A stretch of 31,024 nt of DNA from RGIG3009 sp045578425 (GCA_045578425.1 JAZNKF010000055.1:1-31024); one strand, 5' to 3'. Positions 7,525-15,132 are shown, numbered from the stretch's first letter. The notes: a model not told the origin generated them from the sequence alone. Made by a program: numbers and translations.

Positions 7525-8490
7525 TTATTTAATAACGTCTTGTAACCCTTCAATGGTCGTGGGTACTTGCATGCCTTCAAATTTTGCGAGCACCTCGGAA
7601 TTGTAATAAGGATAGGTTTCGTTTTCCATCGTCTTGGGTGCCACTTCGCTCACGGCTTTGCCGGCAAGAATTTCGGCAGCTTGTTCACCCGCCAGTTTGC
7701 CGACGGTAACGTATTCAATCGAAGCCGAAGCCAAACAACCGGCTTTCACTTGTTCAATCTCGCTACCGAAAACAGGGATACCTGCGGCATTGGTTTTAGC
7801 AAGAATGTTCGGCAATTTGCCGACAATCGTGTTATCCAACAAGTTTACAAAGCAATCCACGTCTTGGCTGATGAGCGCATCTACTTTGGCATCAATCGTC
7901 GTAATATCGGCCACCGCTTCGGTCACAACCGACATACCGTTATACGCTTTTGCACCTTTTTTCAAAGCAGCAATTTGTGCAGCATCGCTGGATTCTTCCG
8001 TGGAATGCAACACACCGATTTTAACGTCTTGTTTGCCCAAAAAGGCGGTGACCAATTTGAGTTGCGCCTCAAAATCCGGCACGTCGCTGGTGCCTGTCAT
8101 GTTTTGAAAGTTAGCCACTTGCGAAGCATCTGTCACCGCGCAGTAAACCACCGGAACATCCTTGCCGGTAGCGGCGGTTGCCGCTTGAATGGCGGAAGGC
8201 GTGGCAATCGCGATAATCACTTTGGCACGGCTATTCACCATTTTTTGTGCTTGCGCCAAAGACGTTTCCGCCGTGAAGTTGCTGTTGACGTATTGCACAT
8301 CGTATTCATCCAAATTAACAGTGGCTTTCAAACCTTCGATAATACCGGTGTAGCAGTTATTGAGCGAGTCATGCGACCCAAACTGAATAATACCGATAAT
8401 AGGTTTTGCCGTCCCTCCGCACGCGGAAAGACCGGTAGCTAACAGACAAACCGTTAACACCACTGCCAAGATTTTGATTGCTTTTTTCAT
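7525..8490 (-). CDS. trpX: ABC transporter substrate-binding lipoprotein (tryptophan uptake)
   Basis: This extracellular, lipid-anchored receptor captures the substrate and delivers it to the permease. The 321-aa protein starts with a lipoprotein signal (MKKAIKILAVVLTVCLLATG, lipobox LSAC with Cys24). The mature part is a two-lobe periplasmic-binding-protein fold of the ABC_sub_bind family: an opening strand IIGIIQFGSHDSLNN, a mid-protein VIIAIATPSAIQAA and a late PVFGSEIEQVKAGCLAS. ATG at 8490 is preceded by AGAGGG. It is the first gene of the operon and lies downstream of a tryptophan T-box and of a 272-bp inverted-repeat element. The family includes several specificities; tryptophan is inferred from the T-box specifier. 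Confidence 0.88.
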   Translation of the reverse strand: MKKAIKILAVVLTVCLLATGLSACGGTAKPIIGIIQFGSHDSLNNCYTGIIEGLKATVNLDEYDVQYVNSNFTAETSLAQAQKMVNSRAKVIIAIATPSAIQAATAATGKDVPVVYCAVTDASQVANFQNMTGTSDVPDFEAQLKLVTAFLGKQDVKIGVLHSTEESSDAAQIAALKKGAKAYNGMSVVTEAVADITTIDAKVDALISQDVDCFVNLLDNTIVGKLPNILAKTNAAGIPVFGSEIEQVKAGCLASASIEYVTVGKLAGEQAAEILAGKAVSEVAPKTMENETYPYYNSEVLAKFEGMQVPTTIEGLQDVIK

Positions 8491-8510
8491 AAGACATTCC
8501 CTCTTTCATA

Positions 8511-8782
8511 GACTGGCGACAGTCGAACTCTTTACGCCTGCAAAAGAAAATTTCCGATGATAGTTTGCCTTAAGACTTGGAATACGTTAGTATTCCTGCG
8601 ATTTTCGGCTTCCTCTCATACAAAAATTCTTGCTTTTGCAGGTCGGCAGAGTTTCTGCCGCCGAATTTTTTGTGCGGGGACGTGTGAGTTTGCCGCAAGG
8701 CTGTCGCCTTGCAAAAACGAACACAATCCCGCGCGGGTAAAGACGGCGAGCGAAGCCGCAAAAGGGTCGACTCTCGCCAGCC
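8511..8782. repeat. MITE-like or structured-RNA element with terminal inverted repeats
   Basis: The ends are inverted repeats: GACTGGCGACAGTCGAAC (8511-8528) and, reading the other strand from 8782, GGCTGGCGAGAGTCGACC (15 of 18 match). A TA dinucleotide flanks each side (8509-8510 and 8783-8784), as in Tc1/mariner or IS630-type target duplications. Inside are nested palindromes: CCTGCAAAAG...CTTTTGCAGG, GGAATAC-GTTA-GTATTCC, CGGCAG-AGTTT-CTGCCG, GCAAGGC-TGTC-GCCTTGC and CCCGCGCGGG. It has no convincing coding frame. It lies between the T-box terminator and the trpX ribosome binding site and so is transcribed with the operon. A structured RNA domain is the alternative. Confidence 0.55.
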
Positions 8783-8784
8783 TA

Positions 8785-9062
8785 AAAATAAACAAGCCTT
8801 ATCCCTGATAAAAAACAGGGACAAGACTTGTGTAAATCCTGCGGTACCACCCAAATTGATGCTGTGCATCCACTCTGCTTCGTACAAACATACGAACGGT
8901 GCTGTAACGGGCACTCCCCCGTCGACTACTACTTGCGTTCCCGCTTTCGGTCGCCCTCATAAGTCCATTCGCTTTACGCTCCGCTGTTGCCATTCCACCA
9001 TCGGCAACTCTCTGTGAGTTTTGCGGTAAAGTTACTACTCTTAATCATCGGTTTTGACTTGT
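8785..9062 (-). promoter_or_regulatory. T-box riboswitch, tryptophan (UGG) specifier
   Basis: This leader senses uncharged tRNA and relieves transcription termination. Read on the minus strand it has a kink-turn-like CCGATGATTAAG, the AGTAGTAA side of the specifier loop, an AGAGAG motif (near 9010) and the T-box GGGTGGTACCGC (8841-8852). The helix CTTTAC/GTAAAG above the specifier loop and AAG/CTT below it place the codon in GAA-TGG-A, so the specifier is UGG (8965-8967), tryptophan. A terminator hairpin (8792-8831) with a T-rich tail follows the T-box. The tRNA-acceptor-pairing base in the T-box is U (UGGU), which would need A or a G-U wobble at the discriminator of tRNA-Trp. Confidence 0.9.
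8786..8831 (-). terminator. Regulated terminator of the T-box leader
   Basis: On the minus strand, ACAAG-TCTT-GTCCCTG pairs with CAGGGAT-AAGG-CTTGT around TTTTTTAT, followed by TTATTTTT. It competes with the T-box antiterminator. Confidence 0.85.
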
Positions 9063-9069
9063 TTTCGTT

Positions 9070-9099
9070 ATCATAGCATTATATGCGGTAACTTGTCAA
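9070..9099 (-). promoter_or_regulatory. Promoter of the tryptophan transport operon
   Basis: On the minus strand, TTGACA (9094-9099) and TATGAT (9070-9075) are separated by 18 nt, with transcription expected to start just before the T-box stem I. Confidence 0.8.
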
Positions 9100-9128
9100 G
9101 AGGTTTTTAAAAAATTTTCTTCAACGAT

Positions 9129-9671
9129 TTATAACTTTACTTCCTTAAAGACCGTGCCGTTCAATTCTTTCCATTGTAACGTGTTATCCGTAAACAACAA
9201 ATAACTGTGCGGTGAATCGGCTTTGGGAATGCTCACCGAACCGGGATTAACGCAAAGCACACCTTCTTTTTCTACACAACGCGGAACGTGGGTGTGTCCT
9301 TGCAACAAAATGCTTCCTTTGGCAAGCGGCGGCAGATGTTCTTCCCCCAATTTATGCCCATGTGTGGCAAACAGTAAACGGTCTCCCGCGTACAGCCACG
9401 CATAATCCGCCAAAATCGGAAAGTCCAAAACCATTTGGTCCACTTCCGTATCACAATTCCCTCGCACGCACAAAATATGTTCCTTGATTTCGTTTAGCTG
9501 TTCAATCACGGTTTTGGGCGCATAAACATCCGGCAAATCGTTGCGAGGACCATGATACAAAATATCGCCCAACAGCACTAACTTTTCAGCCTTTTCTCGC
9601 TCAAATGCTTCCAACAAGAGTTGGCAATACCGTGCCGAACCATGAATATCCGAAGCAATCATACAAGTCAT
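9129..9671 (-). CDS. yfcE: YfcE/MJ0936-family metallophosphodiesterase
   Basis: This is a small (180-aa) cytoplasmic metal-dependent phosphodiesterase of the YfcE type; family members hydrolyse model phosphodiesters and their physiological substrate is not settled. The metal-binding motifs are present in order: SDIHGS (Asp-x-His), LGDILYHGPRND, RGNCDTEV, THGHKLGE and QGHTHVPR, with the C-terminal NPGSVSIPK typical of the family. It starts 18 nt after the histidine phosphatase gene and is third in a minus-strand operon with two other phosphoesterases. No strong terminator follows; the T-box operon promoter lies immediately downstream. Confidence 0.9.
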   Translation of the reverse strand: MTCMIASDIHGSARYCQLLLEAFEREKAEKLVLLGDILYHGPRNDLPDVYAPKTVIEQLNEIKEHILCVRGNCDTEVDQMVLDFPILADYAWLYAGDRLLFATHGHKLGEEHLPPLAKGSILLQGHTHVPRCVEKEGVLCVNPGSVSIPKADSPHSYLLFTDNTLQWKELNGTVFKEVKL

Positions 9672-9689
9672 GCCAATACTCCTTTTTCA

Positions 9690-10325
9690 TTATACCGTCA
9701 CAGGCAACCGAGTGGTCAAAGCCCCCAAATGCTCTGCAAAACCATCCAGCACCACGCGACAATCGGTTCCGCTTCGTTCTATGATGGTTACCGAACTGTT
9801 AGGGACATACGGAACATCTGCCAATCGCGCACCCGTCCATGCAGAAAACAAAACGCGTATTGCCTCAGCATGTGTAACAATACACACGGTTTTCCCACGG
9901 TGTTTCTTTGCGATTTCATCTACGGCTTTTGTTATGCGCTCACGCAGCAAGGGAACGCTTTCTCCTCCCGGAACAACGGCATTATCCACATCCCTCATCC
10001 ACAGTTCATATTCCTTTGGATAATTTTGTATCACCGCTTCAAAGGGTAATTCTTCCCAAAGACCAAGGTCCATTTCCCGTAATTGCTCGTTGGGAATAAT
10101 AGGCAACCCCGTTTGCTCGGCAATAGGCTGTGCCGTTTGCATTGCCCGCTTTAAATCGCTGGAATATAACACGTCAATAGCATATCGCGAAAGGAACTTT
10201 GCGGTCAAAACCGCTTGCTGTTTACCGGTTTCCGTCAAAGGCACATCGGTAATTCCCGCAAAAATATTTTTCTCGTTTGCCTCACTATATCCATGCCGCA
10301 CAAAAATCAACGTCGTTTTTTTCAT
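9690..10325 (-). CDS. Histidine phosphatase family protein (phosphoglycerate mutase-like)
   Basis: This is a 211-aa phosphohydrolase of the RHG superfamily, which transfers phosphate through a histidine. The catalytic FVRHGYSEAN (residues ~8-17, His11) is followed by a second-arginine region SSDLKRAMQTAQPIA, the acidic EMDLGLWEE and the late VTHAEAIR (second catalytic His). The family covers phosphoglycerate mutase, CobC and broad phosphatases; nothing here picks one. It starts 5 nt after the stop of the preceding metallophosphoesterase gene and is clearly in operon with it and with yfcE. A shared role in phosphate-ester or nucleotide turnover is inference. Confidence 0.9.
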   Translation of the reverse strand: MKKTTLIFVRHGYSEANEKNIFAGITDVPLTETGKQQAVLTAKFLSRYAIDVLYSSDLKRAMQTAQPIAEQTGLPIIPNEQLREMDLGLWEELPFEAVIQNYPKEYELWMRDVDNAVVPGGESVPLLRERITKAVDEIAKKHRGKTVCIVTHAEAIRVLFSAWTGARLADVPYVPNSSVTIIERSGTDCRVVLDGFAEHLGALTTRLPVTV

Positions 10326-10330
10326 AATAC

Positions 10331-11416
10331 CTATCGCTTCACCTTGTACACACCCGACGAAATTTTCGGACGAATCCCCGGGTGATTTTCCAGCATTCCT
10401 TTGGGCGGTTCAATACCATACGCCCACGTTGTTTCCATACCGTCCACCGCAACGGTGCCATCATCACTAACCGTAATGATAGCCGACAATGGTTCCGAGA
10501 AAAACCACGCATTCTTACCCATTGTTAAATCGCTGTACGGCATTTTTTCAACACCAATCAAATTACCGTCGGTATCGTAGTTTTCAAAATCAAAAGTATG
10601 TTCCGGTCCGTAATGTTCTATACCATCACGCATCCAGCAACCGAAAGTAGGCGTATTAATGTCAATATACAAAACATTTTCGTCCACAAGCACATCGTAA
10701 TCGGTATGCAAATGACCGTTAATGGCCGCCACCACGGTGCCCTTTCGTTTTTGATTCACGCGATTAATCATTTCACGAATCACAGCCGATTCACGCGAAT
10801 ACGGCAAATCTTTTCGGAACGGAATGTGAGTAAACACAACACACGGAATGTTTTTTTCGGCCGCATCAGTGAGCACATCTTCTGCCCACGCACGTTGTTC
10901 CCTCCCAAGCGATTCAGTCGTAATATTTCCTTTCGGGACATACAGCGACGGATTATGTTGCCATTCATCCAACTCTTCGTTGTAGGAATACTCCGTATCC
11001 AAGCACACAAAACGAATTCCGTTTTTGTCAAAATAATAATACGCAATCGACCAATCCTCGGCGGGTTTTCCATTCGGTGTTCCCCACACCACCCCGTCGA
11101 TATCATTCGTCAAAAACGGAACAAAATATTGCATGGGGTGGTCCAAATCCAACGGCGGTTCGTGCCATACGTTCATACATTCCAGTTCATGGTTGCCGTC
11201 GATGCCGTATACTGTAAGGCCATATTCGTTGCTTAAATACGCTTTTATGAGTTCCGGTGAGGCAGGATAATCGTTGCAAAAATCCCCCATGTGAATCACA
11301 AAATCCACGTTGGCATCCGCCGCACGTTTGAGCATACGGTTAAGGTCCGCAATCGTTGCGGAATACATTTTCTTTTTGTAGTGAAAATCCCCGATAACCA
11401 AAAATTTACACGCCAT
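10331..11416 (-). CDS. Calcineurin-like metallophosphoesterase
   Basis: This is a 361-aa hydrolase with the five metal-binding blocks of the calcineurin-like superfamily: IGDFHYKK (Asp-x-His), IHMGDFCND, DGNHELE, FTHIPF and NGHLHTDYD. The start at 11416 (MACKFLVIGDFHY) is set by AAAAGGCGG upstream; an upstream in-frame ATG has no such site. There is no signal peptide, so it is cytoplasmic. It heads a three-gene operon with a histidine phosphatase and YfcE. The C-terminal ~110 residues form a beta-rich extension (for example TPTFGCWMRDGIEHYGP). The substrate is unknown. Confidence 0.87.
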   Translation of the reverse strand: MACKFLVIGDFHYKKKMYSATIADLNRMLKRAADANVDFVIHMGDFCNDYPASPELIKAYLSNEYGLTVYGIDGNHELECMNVWHEPPLDLDHPMQYFVPFLTNDIDGVVWGTPNGKPAEDWSIAYYYFDKNGIRFVCLDTEYSYNEELDEWQHNPSLYVPKGNITTESLGREQRAWAEDVLTDAAEKNIPCVVFTHIPFRKDLPYSRESAVIREMINRVNQKRKGTVVAAINGHLHTDYDVLVDENVLYIDINTPTFGCWMRDGIEHYGPEHTFDFENYDTDGNLIGVEKMPYSDLTMGKNAWFFSEPLSAIITVSDDGTVAVDGMETTWAYGIEPPKGMLENHPGIRPKISSGVYKVKR

Positions 11417-11450
11417 CGTTTTTCCGCCTTTTATTGAAGAAGATAGGTAC

Positions 11451-11479
11451 ATTTTACCATGTATCTCCCCTGTTTTCAA
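11451..11479 (-). promoter_or_regulatory. Promoter of the phosphoesterase operon
   Basis: On the minus strand, TTGAAA (11474-11479) and TAAAAT (11451-11456) have a 17-nt spacer. The site is 35 nt upstream of the start codon. Confidence 0.6.
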
Positions 11480-11505
11480 GATTTTTAAACATTTTCATTA
11501 TTTTC

Positions 11506-11534
11506 TTGACACCCGTTTTAAAATATGGTATTCT
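11506..11534 (+). promoter_or_regulatory. Promoter of the dapA-lysA operon
   Basis: TTGACA (11506-11511) and TATTCT (11529-11534) with a 17-nt spacer lie directly upstream of the lysine riboswitch. Confidence 0.8.
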
Positions 11535-11545
11535 ATTGGCAGATT

Positions 11546-11707
11546 GATAGAGGCGCGATATGCAAAGAGTACCGTTTCATAAGGCCCGGCAGGGTGAGGT
11601 GTTGCGGGAAAGGGGCAGTCGCCGAAGGTTCTTTCCGGCAGGGAAGTATCTGGTAAACGGAATAACATCCGGTTTACTGTCGCAGTCTGACTGCGGAGGG
11701 CTATCTC
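11546..11707 (+). promoter_or_regulatory. Lysine riboswitch (L box)
   Basis: The aptamer matches the lysine riboswitch consensus: GATAGAGGCGCGA, then AAAGAGTA, GGGGCAGTCGCCGAAGG, a CTGTCGC/CAGTCTGACTG arm and the closing GGAGGGCTATCTC. P1 is GATAG (11546-11550) with CTATC (11701-11705). It precedes dapA and lysA, the expected target genes, and is followed by a terminator, so lysine should shut off the operon by premature termination. Confidence 0.95.
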
Positions 11708-11750
11708 AAAATAATTTAAGTTCTGCATAGCAGGGCTTGTTATTGCTTGG

Positions 11751-11780
11751 GGTAGTTGTATTTTCGCAACTATCTTTTTT
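11751..11780 (+). terminator. Riboswitch-controlled terminator before dapA
   Basis: GGTAGTTG (11751-11758) pairs with CAACTATC (11767-11774), followed by TTTTTT. It lies between the lysine aptamer and the dapA ribosome binding site TGGAGGA. Confidence 0.85.
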
Positions 11781-11797
11781 ATTTGGAGGAACACAGT

Positions 11798-12688
11798 ATG
11801 AAGAACACAGTATTCACAGGCGCCGCCACCGCCATTGTCACACCGCTTAACAAAGACGGTGTGGATTACGAGCAATTTGCCACTTTAATCGAATGGCAAA
11901 TCAAGGAAGGTATCGATGCCATTGTCGTTGCCGGCACCACCGGCGAAGGCTCTACTTTAACCGACGCCGAACACAAAGAAGTTATTCGTTTTTGTGTCGA
12001 AAAAGTGGCCGGTCGTGTACCCGTCATTGCCGGCACCGGCTCGAACGACACGGCTTATGCCATTGAACTGTCCAAGTATGCTTGCGAAGTCGGCGCCGAT
12101 GCGTTGTTGCTCGTCACACCGTATTACAACAAAGCCACACAAAACGGTTTGATCGAATCTTTCACCGCCGTTGCCGACGTATGCGATAAACCCTGCATTT
12201 TATACAATGTACCCGGCCGTACAGGTTGCAACTTACTTCCCGAAACGGTGGCAAAACTTGCCAAACATCCTCGCATCGTTGCCATCAAGGAAGCTAGCGG
12301 TAATCTTTCGCAAATTGCCAAACTCATTTCGTTGTGTGGCGATGAAATCGACGTTTATTCCGGCAACGACGACCAAATTGTTCCCATCATGGCTTTGGGC
12401 GGCAAAGGCGTTATTTCCGTTCTTTCCAACGTCGCGCCCAAAGAAACGGTGGAAATGTGCCGTTTGATGTTAAACGGTGATACCGCAAGCGCTGCAAAAT
12501 TGCAACTGCAATACATCGAATTAATTGACGCCTTGTTCTGCGAAGTCAACCCCATTCCTGTCAAAGCAGCGTGTGCCGCCATGGGTTATTGCGATAACTA
12601 CTTGCGCTTGCCCTTAACCCCCATGGAACCCCAAAACGAGCAAAAACTACTTGCTGCCATGAAAAGAGTAGGAATTTTAGGAGAATAA
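11798..12688 (+). CDS. dapA: 4-hydroxy-tetrahydrodipicolinate synthase
   Basis: DapA condenses aspartate semialdehyde with pyruvate, the first committed step of lysine and diaminopimelate synthesis. The 296-aa length is typical. The active-site residues are visible: GTTGEGS with Thr47/Thr48, TPYYNK, catalytic Tyr136 in LYNVPGRTG with Arg141, and the Schiff-base Lys164 in VAIKEASG. ATG at 11798 follows TTTGGAGGAACACAGT. The gene is behind a lysine riboswitch and its terminator, and is followed after 2 nt by lysA, with which it forms an operon for the first and last steps of the lysine pathway. Confidence 0.97.
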   Translation: MKNTVFTGAATAIVTPLNKDGVDYEQFATLIEWQIKEGIDAIVVAGTTGEGSTLTDAEHKEVIRFCVEKVAGRVPVIAGTGSNDTAYAIELSKYACEVGADALLLVTPYYNKATQNGLIESFTAVADVCDKPCILYNVPGRTGCNLLPETVAKLAKHPRIVAIKEASGNLSQIAKLISLCGDEIDVYSGNDDQIVPIMALGGKGVISVLSNVAPKETVEMCRLMLNGDTASAAKLQLQYIELIDALFCEVNPIPVKAACAAMGYCDNYLRLPLTPMEPQNEQKLLAAMKRVGILGE

Positions 12689-12690
12689 CG

Positions 12691-14004
12691 GTGAAAAACA
12701 GCGATTGTATTTGTCAAAACATTTCTCAAAATGAAAACGGCACCCTTCTCTTTGCCGGTCAAAATACGGTTGACCTCGCCGCCAAGTACGGCACCCCGCT
12801 TTACTTGATGGACGAAGACCGCATCCGCGAACTGTGCCGCATCTATCGTCGCGGTGTCCAAAAAGGTTTTGGCGATAATGCCAAGGTGTATTACGCTTCC
12901 AAAGCCGCCTCCTTCAAGCAAATGTACCGCATTATGATGGAAGAAGGTTTGGGTGTCGACGTCGTATCCGCAGGTGAGATACATACCGCCGTTTCGGTCG
13001 GTTTCCCCATGGAAAAAGCTTGCTTTCATTCCAACAATAAGACCGAAGCTGACATCATCTATGCCATGGACTGCGGTGTCGGCACGTTTGTCATTGATAA
13101 CGAAGAAGAACTGTACGATATCAACCGCCTTGCGGGCGAGCGCGGCTTTGCGCAACGTGTCCTCATTCGCATCACCCCCGGTATCGATACCCACACGTAC
13201 GAAGCCATCAACACGGGCAAAGTGGATTCCAAATTCGGTTTCGCTATCGAAACAGGGCAAGGTGCCGCGGTCACTAAGCTTGCCTTGACTCTCCCCTATG
13301 TCAAACTGGTGGGTTTCCACAGCCACGTCGGCTCGCAGGTGTTTGATTCGGATATTTACATTCGCACCGCCGATATCATGTTGCAATTCGTAGCCGATAT
13401 GCAACACACTTTTGGCTTTATCACCGAAGAATTAGACATGGGCGGCGGCTACGGCGTTCGCTACACCGCCGATGACCCCTATTTGGATATTGAAGAAAAT
13501 CTGGTCCAAGTCGGCACGTTTATGAAACAAAAAGCCGCCGAACTGGGCATTGCATTACCCATCATCAGCTTTGAGCCGGGTAGAAGTATTGTGGCGGATG
13601 CCGGCATGACACTTTATACCGTCGGCACCGTAAAAACCATTCCCGGTTACAAGACCTATGTTTCGGTCGATGGCGGTATGACCGATAACATCCGTTACGC
13701 CTTGTACGGTGCCACCTACACCCTGCTTCCTTGCCGTGGCTTGGACGAAGAGCGCGATATGCTTTGTTCCGTGGTGGGACGTTGTTGCGAAAGCGGCGAT
13801 ATTATTCAAGAAAATATCCATTTACCTGCTTCCATCAAGCGCGGTGATTTGTTAGCGTGTCTTACCACCGGCGCCTACCACTATTCCATGGCATCCAACT
13901 ATAACCGCTTACCCCGTCCTCCCATCGTTATGTTACGCGATGGGAAAGCCTCGGTTGCCGTACGCCGCGAAACCGTGCAAGACATCTGTGCGTTGGATGA
14001 ATAA
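12691..14004 (+). CDS. lysA: Diaminopimelate decarboxylase
   Basis: LysA is the PLP-dependent enzyme that converts meso-diaminopimelate to lysine. The 437-aa product begins at GTG 12691, with AGGAG at 12678-12682, only 2 nt after dapA. Family motifs are in order: PLP lysine Lys71 in YYASKAAS, HSHVGSQ, the phosphate-binding GGGYG, EPGRSIVADAG and the C-terminal CCESGDI that supplies a residue across the dimer. Residues 1-20 are slightly Asn/Cys-rich and variable. Control by the lysine riboswitch upstream of dapA is expected. A strong hairpin follows the stop. Confidence 0.97.
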   Translation: MKNSDCICQNISQNENGTLLFAGQNTVDLAAKYGTPLYLMDEDRIRELCRIYRRGVQKGFGDNAKVYYASKAASFKQMYRIMMEEGLGVDVVSAGEIHTAVSVGFPMEKACFHSNNKTEADIIYAMDCGVGTFVIDNEEELYDINRLAGERGFAQRVLIRITPGIDTHTYEAINTGKVDSKFGFAIETGQGAAVTKLALTLPYVKLVGFHSHVGSQVFDSDIYIRTADIMLQFVADMQHTFGFITEELDMGGGYGVRYTADDPYLDIEENLVQVGTFMKQKAAELGIALPIISFEPGRSIVADAGMTLYTVGTVKTIPGYKTYVSVDGGMTDNIRYALYGATYTLLPCRGLDEERDMLCSVVGRCCESGDIIQENIHLPASIKRGDLLACLTTGAYHYSMASNYNRLPRPPIVMLRDGKASVAVRRETVQDICALDE

Positions 14005-14021
14005 ATTTTGATTTTTACAAT

Positions 14022-14054
14022 AAAACCGGCACCCTTTGCAGGGTGCCGGTTTTT
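14022..14054. terminator. Terminator after lysA, probably bidirectional
   Basis: AAAACCGGCACCC (14022-14034) pairs with GGGTGCCGGTTTT (14041-14053). The convergent S11-like gene ends at 14060, so the hairpin may serve both strands. Confidence 0.88.
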
Positions 14055-14059
14055 GGTTG

Positions 14060-15010
14060 CTATTGATTTTTTCTAATACTTTTTTTTGATATCAATAAAC
14101 TGGTGTGTCTGGCAAGAGCAGTAGCCCCTGAATTAGAAGAAGGAAGTACAATAGCGTATAGCAGATCCTTGATAGAAACAATATCCCCTTTTTTAAAAAC
14201 AGCGCCGGATCCGCCGACCAAATCAGAAGTTTTTAATTGAATTGTATCTTGTAAGTTTTGAACATAGTCAAGAGCTGTTAAAATCATCAAAACTTTCGTC
14301 ATAGAGGCAGGCAAATGAGCTTTATCCGCTTCTTGTTCATATAAAATATCATAACTTCCATCGCCGTTCAAAACACACGCTATGGCTGAAACGGCATGTT
14401 TTACAAAAGCCGAGGAAATATCATAAGCGGGATATTTCAATACATTCTTGGAAATATCGAACAATTCTTTCATAGCGGCAAACCTAACATCGTTTTTCAT
14501 TACACCACAAAAAGCTATACTTTTAGCACCCATAACCACACCGACAACTTTATTCCCGTTTATTTCAGTTAGAATAGCAGCATTGCATGCAATTAAACCC
14601 TCTTTGCTATACAACGTTCCTGTTTTACCACCTAAAACAGGATACCCGACATTTAATAAGGTGTCGCTATGGTAAGTGGATTCAACACTCTCTACCCTGC
14701 TATTATCTCCGCCAATACCAATATCTTTTGATTTTACAGCCCAAATTTTATTTAACACATTATTTTTAGATGCTACTACGAATAATTTCAACATATCTCG
14801 AGCTGTGGAAATATGTCCGGTTTTACCCAGCCCCGATGGACTACGAAAAGTAGAATTAACAAGACCTAAATCAGCAGCTTTTTTGTTCATCCGATTTACA
14901 AAAAAAATAGACACCATAAAATTCTGACATTTTCTTTTTATTAGTTTATAAATAATTTTAACCAAAAACACAATACTATCAAACACAAAGGGGCGATCCT
15001 TGCGTGTCAT
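14060..15010 (-). CDS. Circularly permuted S11-type DD-carboxypeptidase-like (beta-lactamase-fold) protein
   Basis: The sequence is clearly of the D-alanyl-D-alanine carboxypeptidase (S11) family, but its parts are in rotated order. In the normal enzyme the motifs run SxxK, SxN, helix NxMNxKAxxLG, KTG. Here (316 aa from ATG 15010) the order is NRMNKKAADLGLVNSTF (residues ~39-55), STARDM, GGKTGT (KTG 129-131), then a linker YPAYDISSAF, then the usual N-terminal strand, LPASMTK (catalytic Ser236, Lys239), and last LPSSNSG (Ser291, Asn293), ending ALARHTSLLI plus a short tail. All catalytic residues survive. There is no Sec signal; residues 1-38 contain a hydrophobic/basic stretch (FDSIVFLVKIIYKLI) that might anchor it. 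The start is set by AGGAGG. It is more A/T-rich than dapA-lysA. Active enzyme, regulator or decaying gene are all possible. Confidence 0.82.
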   Translation of the reverse strand: MTRKDRPFVFDSIVFLVKIIYKLIKRKCQNFMVSIFFVNRMNKKAADLGLVNSTFRSPSGLGKTGHISTARDMLKLFVVASKNNVLNKIWAVKSKDIGIGGDNSRVESVESTYHSDTLLNVGYPVLGGKTGTLYSKEGLIACNAAILTEINGNKVVGVVMGAKSIAFCGVMKNDVRFAAMKELFDISKNVLKYPAYDISSAFVKHAVSAIACVLNGDGSYDILYEQEADKAHLPASMTKVLMILTALDYVQNLQDTIQLKTSDLVGGSGAVFKKGDIVSIKDLLYAIVLPSSNSGATALARHTSLLISKKSIRKNQ

Positions 15011-15065
15011 CTTGCTCTTGCCTCCTAAATTTTTATAAAATTTCAAAAAGCTTGTTCGGTTTTGT

Positions 15066-15103
15066 ATTATAGGTCAATTTCACCCTATTGTCAATAGGTC
15101 AAT
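15066..15103 (-). promoter_or_regulatory. Promoter of the permuted S11 gene with repeated operator-like boxes
   Basis: On the minus strand, TTGACA (15089-15094) and TATAAT (15066-15071) have a perfect 17-nt spacer. Two copies of ATAGGTCAAT (15069-15078 and 15094-15103, 25 bp apart) overlap the -10 and the -35. They are the natural candidate binding sites for the divergently encoded XRE protein. Confidence 0.7.
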
Positions 15104-15132
15104 GCGCCATAATTGTAAAGAGGGGGAAAAAT

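Noticed and set aside
8941..9000. Other T-box specifiers (AUG, GGA)
   Set aside because: The helices on each side of the specifier loop place the codon as UGG followed by A, matching the glyQS-type layout; shifting the frame breaks that pattern.
12598..13407. 269-codon minus-strand frame opposite lysA
   Set aside because: Shadow of lysA, with no recognisable motifs.
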